This document shows positions 8,366 to 14,944 of a stretch of 27,950 nucleotides of DNA, piece by piece. The notes beneath the pieces are model-generated. The model worked only from the letters and a program-made list of their open reading frames with translations. It was not told the origin of the DNA and made no database searches. Source of the stretch: CAZWHE01 sp964633825 (GTDB lineage: Bacteria; Planctomycetota; B15-G4; CAYZWU01); the NCBI GenBank assembly GCA_964633825.1, contig CAZWHE010000036.1, positions 1 to 27,950 on the forward strand, in the 5' to 3' direction. Within the stretch, counting starts at the first letter, position 1. Each line of letters starts with the position of its first letter. The position numbers were made by a program, and so were the translations under genes.

Positions 8366-9551
8366 ATTCAACAAAGTCATGAGGAAAATTCGAAAGGAAA
8401 GATTCCTTTCTCTCGAGACGCTGGACAGCATTCTCGAAGAGGATAAGACTTATAGCTGGAGTTTGGAGAGGCTGAACAGGGATCTCGATGCCTTCGAGAT
8501 CGAGTTTCCTGAAGACGAGGGAGGAAATGGTGCTGCAATCGCACCGTCCTATTCATCCGGACACGATCTCTATTTCCAGTATATCAAGGAAATTCGAAAC
8601 AAGCCCAGGTTGAACCGAGACGGTGAATCCAGGATTTCCAAGAGGATGGAGTTCTTCAAGAAGCGCTTCACGAGAGCGGTACAGAAGACGCATCTTCCCG
8701 CCCCTAAAGCCGAGGAGTTGTTTCAGACGACCCGCTGTATCGGCCGACCGGGAACGATCGATATCGGCCCGGTCTGCGAAAGACTCGGAAAATGCCCGCG
8801 GGGAAAGAAGGACATGATCCACGAACACTGCCGGGCTTACAACAAGTGCAGGGCCATTTTCGTCGAGAAAAACCTGTTCCTCGTCGTGAACCTCTGCCAG
8901 CCCTACAAGACTTACGGGATTCCGCTCATGGATCTCATTCAGGAAGGGAACACCTCTCTGATCCGGGCTGTTGAAAAATTCGATTGGCGGAAGAATGTTC
9001 GGTTCCAGACTTACGCATCCTTCTGGATCAGGCAGGCCGTGGAAAGACTGATCGGCGCCAACAAAGGCATCGTGCGAATTCCGAACTACATCCAACAAAA
9101 GATGCGGCGCTTCAAGAGAGAAGGCAAGCTGGCCTCTCAAGGTGAAACCATATCGGCCCGGGATCTTTCCGAAGCTTTCGACGTGTCTTCTCAGGTGGCC
9201 GGCCATCTTCTCGAGACAGAGCGGCGTCACGTATCCCTCGATTCGGCTCCGTCGAATCACGATGAGTACGATCTCACCGATGTCGTTGCCGAGGAACCGC
9301 TCGAGATCGCCACAAATGAAGAAGTCGAGGCATTGAAGCAAAAGCTCGAAGAAGCGCTTCAGCTTCTCGATAAACAGGAACGCACCATCATCAAGCACCG
9401 TTTCGGACTGGAAGGCGTTGAACAGAAGACCCTGGACGAGATGGGCGAGATGTTGGGAGTGTCACGGGAAAGGATCCGGCAGCTGCAGATCCGGGCTCTT
9501 CAGAAGCTCAAAAAGCCGAAGTTCCTCGAAGGCTTGCAGGGATATTTATAA
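8352..9551 (+). CDS. RNA polymerase sigma-70 family factor with Cys-rich insertion
   Basis: This is a 399-residue protein starting at ATG 8352, with AGGAAAGGG about ten bases upstream. The frame is open further upstream, but that part lies inside the MerR gene. A region 1.2-like segment is at about 70-105 (HDLYFQYIKEI). Region 2 is at about 166-240, with GIPLMDLIQEGN, FDWRKNVRFQTYASFWIRQA and RLIGANKGIVRIP. Region 3 follows to about 300 and region 4 occupies about 335-395, with LDEMGEMLGVSRERIRQLQ as helix-turn-helix. This is RpoD/group 2 architecture without region 1.1. Between regions 1.2 and 2.1 a segment holds Cys129, Cys142, Cys148, His158, Cys160 and Cys166, not usual for sigma factors. 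It is likely an alternative sigma factor whose activity or level depends on the coupled MerR protein; the regulon is unknown. Confidence 0.92.
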   Translation: MEPREFNKVMRKIRKERFLSLETLDSILEEDKTYSWSLERLNRDLDAFEIEFPEDEGGNGAAIAPSYSSGHDLYFQYIKEIRNKPRLNRDGESRISKRMEFFKKRFTRAVQKTHLPAPKAEELFQTTRCIGRPGTIDIGPVCERLGKCPRGKKDMIHEHCRAYNKCRAIFVEKNLFLVVNLCQPYKTYGIPLMDLIQEGNTSLIRAVEKFDWRKNVRFQTYASFWIRQAVERLIGANKGIVRIPNYIQQKMRRFKREGKLASQGETISARDLSEAFDVSSQVAGHLLETERRHVSLDSAPSNHDEYDLTDVVAEEPLEIATNEEVEALKQKLEEALQLLDKQERTIIKHRFGLEGVEQKTLDEMGEMLGVSRERIRQLQIRALQKLKKPKFLEGLQGYL

Positions 9552-9552
9552 C

Positions 9553-9782
9553 GGGGACACAACACGCAATGACCCGTAGGGGATTTCCTTCCCGCAAAAA
9601 GAAGGGGACAATACATTAAAATTATCCAGGCCCCGAACGCATGGGGCCTGCGAGCAAGTCCTCGCCTGCGGATTATGCTCGCAGACCCCATGCGTCCGTG
9701 ACCCGGGCAGGATTCACAAGATATCCCCCTCTTTTTGCGTGATGAGAAAAAACCCTTGCGGGTCATTGCGTATTGTGTCCCC
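9553..9782. repeat. 230-bp palindromic element between convergent genes
   Basis: The element opens with GGGGACACAACACGCAATGA and closes with the inverted equivalent, one mismatch in the first 20 bases. Similarity between arms continues imperfectly for about 55 bases (both carry GCAAAAAGA inward). A central hairpin pairs ACGCATGGGGCCTGCGAGCA (9637-9656) with 9676-9695, one mismatch in 20. The left end starts one base after the sigma-factor stop codon; the right end covers the final codons and stop of the nitrilase gene. No open reading frame for a transposase is inside. A non-autonomous REP/MITE-like element is likely; it could also serve as a two-way terminator. Confidence 0.85.
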
Positions 9783-10557
9783 ACTTCCGGTAAATGTCGG
9801 GGCGCCTGTCGCGCACGAAGGGGAATTTCCTGCGCGTTTTCTCGACCGCGCGCGGTTCCAGGTCGGCCGTGTAAAGGGCCTCTTCCCTTCCGCCGTTGAC
9901 GAGCACTTGCCCGGCGGGGTCCACCACCATGGAAGCGCCGGGGTATGTCAGCCCGCCGCCCCGGCCGGTTCTGTTGCAGGCCACGACATAGGAGAGGTTG
10001 TCCATGGCGCGGGCCTGCGCCAGGAAGCGCCAGTGCCTCTCCCGTTCGATCGGCCAGTTGGCGATGACAGTGATCAAGTCGGCGCCCCGATCGAGTCCGG
10101 CGCGATAGAGCTCGGGAAAGCGCAGGTCGTAGCAGACGGTGAGCTGGATCCGGAATCCCGCCGCTTTCACGACGACGGGCCGGTCGCCGGCGCTGTAGTG
10201 TTTGTCCTCATCACCCATCGTGAAGGGGTGAACCTTGTCGTAGCGGGCAAGCAGCTCCCCTTCGGGCGAATAAAGAAGCGCCGCGTTGTGCGGTTTGTCC
10301 GGGCCCTTGAACACGCACGACCCCAGGATGTGCATGGAGCTTTTCCCGGCGCATCGGCTGAGAAAACGGGTGGTGGGTCCGTCCGTGTCTTCGGCAAATG
10401 AATCGGAGTTCATGGTGAAACCAAGTGCGAACATTTCGGGCAGGACGAGAAGGTCGACCTTCTCGCTCCGTGCCTTCTCCAGGAAACGCTCCACCTTGCG
10501 ATAATTTTTTTCCTTCTCCTCCCAGGCGATGTCCATCTGCACCACGCCGACACGCAT
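9763..10557 (-). CDS. Carbon-nitrogen hydrolase, omega-amidase-like
   Basis: This is a 264-residue nitrilase-superfamily enzyme. The catalytic Glu41 (LPEMF), Lys108 (YDKVHPF) and Cys142 (VCYDLRFPE) are all present. The sequence VCYDLRFPELYR and the length resemble the YafV/NIT2 group, which hydrolyses the omega-amide of alpha-ketoglutaramate or alpha-ketosuccinamate. The start ATG has GGAGAG seven bases upstream and lies 13 bases after the stop of the aminotransferase gene, so the two are one operon. Glutamine transaminases produce alpha-ketoglutaramate, and omega-amidase removes it, which drives transamination; this known pairing supports the call. The final residues WGHNTQ and the stop are encoded by the palindromic element at 9553-9782, so the native C-terminus was probably replaced. 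Confidence 0.9.
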   Translation of the reverse strand: MRVGVVQMDIAWEEKEKNYRKVERFLEKARSEKVDLLVLPEMFALGFTMNSDSFAEDTDGPTTRFLSRCAGKSSMHILGSCVFKGPDKPHNAALLYSPEGELLARYDKVHPFTMGDEDKHYSAGDRPVVVKAAGFRIQLTVCYDLRFPELYRAGLDRGADLITVIANWPIERERHWRFLAQARAMDNLSYVVACNRTGRGGGLTYPGASMVVDPAGQVLVNGGREEALYTADLEPRAVEKTRRKFPFVRDRRPDIYRKWGHNTQ

Positions 10558-10570
10558 TTCAATCTCTCCG

Positions 10571-11725
10571 TTATCTGTTTTTCAGTTTCACCAGACGGCC
10601 GGCCGCTTCCTTCAGCGTCTCGATCTTCTTGCAGAAGGTGAACCGGACGAGATTCCGGCCGCCGCTCCTTCCTTCGTAAAAATAGGACGGCGGGATCGAT
10701 GCGACGCCGATTTTTTCGGCCAGGAACCGGCAAAAAGCCACATCGTCCTCGAAACCGAAGCGCGACTGGTCGCAGAGAATGAAGTAAGTTCCCTTTGGGC
10801 GCGCCGGGCTCAGGCCCACTTCTTCGAGAACGGGAAAGAGGGTGTCGAGGCGTTCTTCGTATTCCCGCCTGAGAAGAGGGTAGTAATCCCGGCCCCTCTC
10901 GAGGGCAGCGGCCGCGCCGATCTGGAGGGGCGTGGCCGTTGCGAATGTGATGAACTGGTGGGGCATCCGGACGGCCTGGGTGAGCTCTTGTGGCGCCGTG
11001 ATGTAGCCGATCTTCCATCCCGTGAGGCTGAAGGTCTTGCCGAGGCTCGAGATCCGCACCGTGCGCTCCCGCATGCCCGGAATCGATGCGATCGGGATGT
11101 GGCGGGCGCCGTCGAGCGTGATCTGCTCGTAGACTTCGTCGGTGACCATGATGAGGCCGTGCTTTTCGCAGAAAGCGGCGAGCGATTCCAGCTCGCCCCG
11201 CGAGAACACCTTGCCCGTCGGGTTGTGGGGCGTATTGAGAATGAAAACCCGCGTCTTTTCCGTGACCATGCTCTCGAGCCGCTCCGTGTCGACTTCCCAG
11301 TTCGGGAAGGGCAGGGGCAGCGCCTTGAGAATGCCGCCGGCCGCCATGACGGATGGAGCGTAAGAATCGTATGTGGGCGCGAAAGTCAGGGCCTCGTCCC
11401 CTTCGGCGATCAGGCCCTGAAGAGAGGCGAAGATCGCTTCCGTGGCCCCCGAGAATACGGTGACCTCCCTGTCCGGGTCGTATTCGAGCTCCCACTCTTC
11501 CCGTGTCGACCGGGCGATCGCCCGGCGGAGCCTTGGCAGCCCGATGCCGGGCGGGTACTGGTTGTCGCCCGACCTGATCGCGTCCATGGCCGCTTCCTTG
11601 ATCCATTCGGGACCGTCGAAATTGGGGTAGCCCTGAGAGAGATCGAGGGCGCGGCATTCTCTGGCCAGGTCCGTCATGGTCGTAAAGATCGTTTCGCCAA
11701 AGGGCCGCCACTTTTCGGCAAGCAT
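10571..11725 (-). CDS. PLP-dependent aminotransferase, methionine/glutamine transaminase type
   Basis: This is a 384-residue fold-type I aminotransferase. The start at ATG 11725 is supported by AAGGAGA eight bases upstream; the frame continues to 11824 but adds a non-conserved extension. Lys230 in SSLGKTFSLTGWKIGY is the PLP Schiff-base lysine. NTPHNPTGK (about 164-172), Asp196 and Tyr199 are the expected cofactor contacts. LDLSQGYPNFDGPEWI and the GW motif resemble E. coli YbdL and glutamine transaminase K rather than aspartate aminotransferases. Such enzymes transaminate methionine, ketomethiobutyrate or aromatic acids, often with glutamine as donor. The omega-amidase-like gene directly downstream fits methionine salvage or general glutamine-dependent transamination. 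The exact substrate cannot be read from sequence. Confidence 0.9.
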   Translation of the reverse strand: MLAEKWRPFGETIFTTMTDLARECRALDLSQGYPNFDGPEWIKEAAMDAIRSGDNQYPPGIGLPRLRRAIARSTREEWELEYDPDREVTVFSGATEAIFASLQGLIAEGDEALTFAPTYDSYAPSVMAAGGILKALPLPFPNWEVDTERLESMVTEKTRVFILNTPHNPTGKVFSRGELESLAAFCEKHGLIMVTDEVYEQITLDGARHIPIASIPGMRERTVRISSLGKTFSLTGWKIGYITAPQELTQAVRMPHQFITFATATPLQIGAAAALERGRDYYPLLRREYEERLDTLFPVLEEVGLSPARPKGTYFILCDQSRFGFEDDVAFCRFLAEKIGVASIPPSYFYEGRSGGRNLVRFTFCKKIETLKEAAGRLVKLKNR

Positions 11726-11852
11726 CGTTGTTTCTCCTTGAGTCGTGTCGACGAACGGTCGTGTTTTCACTGGAGTATACCACAGGAAGAAAAGCGCGAG
11801 GGAAAAGCACGGGATTCTTGACAAGCCGCTTGTGAATGCGGATTCTCAATCC

Positions 11853-13430
11853 ATGGACAAGATTCTCCCGCCCCAAGCGCCTGGCCGAACGGGGCCTCTT
11901 GATTTCGTCATCGCGGCGGCGACCGGAGTGACGGCCACTCTTTTTCACCTGGTCTATATCAACCACGGCGTTTTCAACTGGCTCGATCTCGGCGTGGCCG
12001 CCAACGACGCGACGAGAATTCTCGACGGCGAGGTCTTTGGCCGCGACTTTCTGGCTCCTTACGGGCCGGGACGCTACTACCTGACCGCGCTCTGGTTCCG
12101 GCTTTTCGGAGAGAGCCTGTTCGTGCTGAACACCCTTTTCCTCTGTCTCATGACCGCCGTCGACGTGATGACCTATTTTCTCGCGAGGCGGGTCGCGTCG
12201 AGGCCGCTCGCCCTGGCCGCCGCTCTCCTGGCCGCGGCCGCCCACGGGCCTGTTCACAAGGTCTATGTAACCCTGATTTCCATTCTCTTTCTCTGGTTCC
12301 TCTTCGATGCCGCGGAAAAGAAAAACTTTCTTGCCGGTTTCTTTATGGGTCTTTTCGGCGCTCTTGCCGGCCTCTTTCGATACGACATCGGAGCCATGGC
12401 CGCTCTCTGCGGCCTCTTTGTCGTGGTCGCTGCGTCTCTTCCATATTTTAAAGGAAGCGCTCCGGATAAAGGAAAGAGGCTGGCCGGCGGATTCCTCTGC
12501 GGGGGGCTGCTCGTTGTCGCGCCGGCTTTGGCCTTGCTCTATGCCTCTGGGGGCGATCTTTTCTGGATCATTGATCACGTCTTGTCACGCATCAAGGTTT
12601 TCGATGTCATCCAGGTCAACGAGCAGGGGATCGGAGAGCTTTTCTCGCGGGACAGGGAAGGGGTCGTTGCCCGCGGTTTCCTGAGCCTCGTTTTTCTGAC
12701 CGTTCCCTTCGTTGTCACCGCCTGGGGGGCCTATGATCTCTTTGTGAGGAAAAAAGGCGCTTCAGCGGTCCAGGTTCTTGTCTTGGGACTGATGGGGCTC
12801 TTTCTTCTGAACCAGTGGCGGCTCATCCCCCGCTTTGTCAGGCTGCTGCAGGTGGGGCCCGTTCTCTACATCGGCATGGCCCTGCTTGCGTTCAGGATAC
12901 CCCTTCTCTTTGGAGAAGGGGCCCGTGTCGCGGCTCGTGTCGTGTATGCCGTGGTCATCGTGCTTCTGTGCTCCATGGGTTTTTATCTCTGGGAACACAT
13001 GGGCGATCAGTCGCAGGACTCGATCGCCGTTCTCCGGTACAGGGAGCGCTTCATGGAGATCGACCGGGCCCAGTGCTACGTGAGAAACAGACGGTGCAGG
13101 GAAATGACGGCCGTTGTCGATCTTGTCCGGCAGTACGTGGGCGACAACGAACCGATCTGGGCGGGGCCCGCCTGCCCGGTCGTTCCCTTTCTTGCCGACA
13201 GGAGGAACCCGGCGCCTTATTCCGATCCCTATCTCTATTTCTTCAACAAAGAGGCCGAGCAGAAAGTGATAGACGCCTTCGAGAATTCGGGTGTGCGCCT
13301 CTGTGTGGACTGGCCGCAGTCCATCATCGGTCTTTCGCTCGCCGACGGGGCGCCCCGCGTTTATGAGTACATGAACGATAATTTCCCCATCAGGGAACAG
13401 GTGGGGCGGTTCGTGATCATGCGCCGCTGA
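11853..13430 (+). CDS. GT-C/GT39-like polytopic membrane protein
   Basis: With ATG 11853 the protein has 525 residues; the frame is open to 11745, with an in-frame GTG at 11832, and no start has a clear ribosome binding site. A TTGACA at 11818 with GATTCT 17 bases later is a weak promoter candidate and would favour the short version. There are about ten hydrophobic segments. The first outer loop has LDLGVAANDATRILDGEVFGRDFLAPYGPG, with acidic residues placed as in lipid-linked sugar transferases of the ArnT/PMT type. The last 110 residues are soluble and include VGDNEPIWAGPACPVVPFLADRR. I infer transfer of a sugar from a polyprenyl carrier outside the membrane; substrate and acceptor are unknown. 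It is transcribed divergently from the aminotransferase and alone on its strand. Confidence 0.75.
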   Translation: MDKILPPQAPGRTGPLDFVIAAATGVTATLFHLVYINHGVFNWLDLGVAANDATRILDGEVFGRDFLAPYGPGRYYLTALWFRLFGESLFVLNTLFLCLMTAVDVMTYFLARRVASRPLALAAALLAAAAHGPVHKVYVTLISILFLWFLFDAAEKKNFLAGFFMGLFGALAGLFRYDIGAMAALCGLFVVVAASLPYFKGSAPDKGKRLAGGFLCGGLLVVAPALALLYASGGDLFWIIDHVLSRIKVFDVIQVNEQGIGELFSRDREGVVARGFLSLVFLTVPFVVTAWGAYDLFVRKKGASAVQVLVLGLMGLFLLNQWRLIPRFVRLLQVGPVLYIGMALLAFRIPLLFGEGARVAARVVYAVVIVLLCSMGFYLWEHMGDQSQDSIAVLRYRERFMEIDRAQCYVRNRRCREMTAVVDLVRQYVGDNEPIWAGPACPVVPFLADRRNPAPYSDPYLYFFNKEAEQKVIDAFENSGVRLCVDWPQSIIGLSLADGAPRVYEYMNDNFPIREQVGRFVIMRR

Positions 13431-13442
13431 CAGGCGGTCCGC

Positions 13443-13648
13443 TAGGCCGGTTATTTCACGCGTTTTGTCGCGGGGAGCCGTAATGTGTGATGAGACAAGG
13501 CGCACGAGCGAAAAGACCGCAGGCCTGTTTTTGACAGGTTGAGGATCTTTTCGCGAGTAGGTATCGGGAATTTATTCCCGATACCCGCAACGTAGTATTC
13601 GTCGCACAGGACGGCTCCGCAGCAGGAACGCGTGAAATAACCGGCCTA
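13443..13648. repeat. 206-bp palindromic element with two internal hairpins
   Basis: Terminal inverted repeats of 22 bases match perfectly: 13443-13464 (TAGGCCGGTTATTTCACGCG, then TT) and 13627-13648. Similarity continues inward with GGAGCCGT on both arms. Inside are two separate hairpins: GCGAAAAGA at 13508 pairing with TCTTTTCGC ending at 13554, and a perfect 11-bp stem at 13561-13584 (GTATCGGGAAT against ATTCCCGATAC). The whole could fold as a cloverleaf. It lies between convergent genes; its right end includes the TAG stop of nadE. It has no coding capacity and no similarity that I can see to the element at 9553-9782. Confidence 0.88.
13561..13584. terminator. Perfect 11-bp hairpin, possible bidirectional terminator
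   Basis: GTATCGGGAAT and ATTCCCGATAC flank a two-base loop, or a shorter stem with a larger loop. No long T run follows on either strand, so intrinsic termination is uncertain. Its place between two converging transcripts is the main argument. It is part of the larger palindromic element. Confidence 0.3.
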
Positions 13649-14428
13649 AGCCGGAGCCGGGGGGCCGGCCGTCATGGGCGGCCGGCTCTTGAAGGCGAAG
13701 CAAGCGATCATTCCCCGCACACGGTCGATGAAATCCTGTTCGAATCCTTCGGACCGCAGGTTCTCGTCGGGAAGCTTCCGGTCGATCATGAGAACGATCA
13801 GCCTGTCCACATCGGCGTAGCTGAGGCCGAGCTCGCTTTCGTCTGTCTGCCCCTGCCAGAGATCGGCGGTGGGGGGCTTGTTGATGATTTCTTCGGGCAC
13901 GCCGGCGAAGCGGGCGAGCTGAAAAACCTGGGTCTTCAAAAGCCCGGCAAGGGGATTGATCGAGCAGGCCGTGTCGCCGAAAAGCGTGCCGTAGCCGAGA
14001 AGGATCTCTGTCCGGTTCGACGTCCCGACAACGAGCCCTTTCCAGGCCGCCGATTGGTCGTACAGAATCGACATCCTCTCGCGCGCCATCTTGTTCCCGC
14101 GCCGGACCTGGTCCGCTTCCGTGTGGTCCGTGAAATAAACGTCCACCTGGGGGGAGATGTCGATCTCGCGGAAAGCCGTGCCGAGCTTTTCGGCGGCGAG
14201 ACGCGCGTGCTCGCGGGATAAGGGATCGGAAGTCTTGTACGGCATGAAGAGCGCCTGCACGTTGTCCGGTCCGAGCGCCTCGGCCGCCAGTGTCGCAGCC
14301 AGGGCCGAGTCGACTCCCCCGGAGAGGCCGACAACGCCTTTTTTGAAGCCCGCGGTCTGAAATCCCTCCCGAAGAAATGCGACAAGCATTTTTAGGGTTG
14401 CTTCGGCATCGATTGCGAGTGCTTCCAC
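13646..14428 (-). CDS. nadE: NH3-dependent NAD+ synthetase
   Basis: This 260-residue protein is the last enzyme of NAD biosynthesis, converting deamido-NAD, ATP and ammonia to NAD in the cytoplasm. The PP-loop SGGVDS is at 36-41. VGTSNRTEILLGYGTLFGD and KPPTADLWQGQTDESELGLSY are conserved NadE motifs that bind substrate and magnesium. There is no nitrilase-type glutaminase domain, so free ammonia is the nitrogen source, as in short NadE proteins. The start is GTG at 14428, with GGGAGG six bases upstream. It sits 98 bases after the response-regulator gene on the same strand and may be the last gene of that operon. The TAG stop is contributed by the inverted repeat of the palindromic element at 13443-13648. 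Confidence 0.96.
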   Translation of the reverse strand: MEALAIDAEATLKMLVAFLREGFQTAGFKKGVVGLSGGVDSALAATLAAEALGPDNVQALFMPYKTSDPLSREHARLAAEKLGTAFREIDISPQVDVYFTDHTEADQVRRGNKMARERMSILYDQSAAWKGLVVGTSNRTEILLGYGTLFGDTACSINPLAGLLKTQVFQLARFAGVPEEIINKPPTADLWQGQTDESELGLSYADVDRLIVLMIDRKLPDENLRSEGFEQDFIDRVRGMIACFAFKSRPPMTAGPPAPA

Positions 14429-14526
14429 TTTGGCCTCCCTAGACAGTGTGGATCGACCATGAATCCCCCCGGACGAAAGGGACCGCTTGGTAGTAAACCT
14501 TGAATGGTATCTGCCTGCAAGCCTGA

Positions 14527-14922
14527 TCAGAGACCGAGGAGGTCGCGGATGATCCTGAGGAACTCGCCCTCTTCGATCGGCTTGGAGATATATCCGTCGG
14601 GAGGCGGGACCTGCCTGCGTTTCGAGATGAACTGTTTGAAGTCGGTCGACACGCCGGTGACGATGACAACCGGAACCTTTCCGAGCTCGGGATCTTTTTT
14701 CAGCTCCCGGTAGAACCCGACGCCCGATTTCTCCGGCATGGTGATGTCGAGAGTCACGAGGTCGGGCCGCTCGGCCCGTGCCGCCTCGATCCCTTTCTGG
14801 CCGTCCTGTGCAGAGATGACGCGAAAGCCGTTGTCCTCGAGCAGGGTGGTCAGGAAGGTGACTATGTCCGGCTCGTCGTCGATGACGAGGATCGTTTTCC
14901 CGGAGTTCTGTGAATCGCTCAT
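14527..14922 (-). CDS. Receiver-only response regulator
   Basis: This is a 131-residue protein consisting only of a CheY-like receiver. Asp15 and Asp16 (VIDDEPD) bind magnesium, Asp59 (LVTLDITMPEKSG) is the phosphoacceptor, Thr of VIVTGV and Lys of YISKP complete the active site. A DNA-binding or enzymatic output domain is absent, so it must act by protein contact. ATG 14922 is preceded by GGGAGAG. It lies 22 bases after the HdrD-like gene, thus in the same operon as the redox pair. No histidine kinase is in the window. A role in tuning the redox complex or passing its state to a signalling pathway is inference from position. Confidence 0.93.
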   Translation of the reverse strand: MSDSQNSGKTILVIDDEPDIVTFLTTLLEDNGFRVISAQDGQKGIEAARAERPDLVTLDITMPEKSGVGFYRELKKDPELGKVPVVIVTGVSTDFKQFISKRRQVPPPDGYISKPIEEGEFLRIIRDLLGL

Positions 14923-14944
14923 CCTTTTCTCTCCCTCTTTTCGA

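Noticed and set aside
10410..12578. Minus-strand frame of 722 codons across the nitrilase, aminotransferase and GT-C genes
   Set aside because: It spans three well-supported genes in other frames and has no conserved motif.
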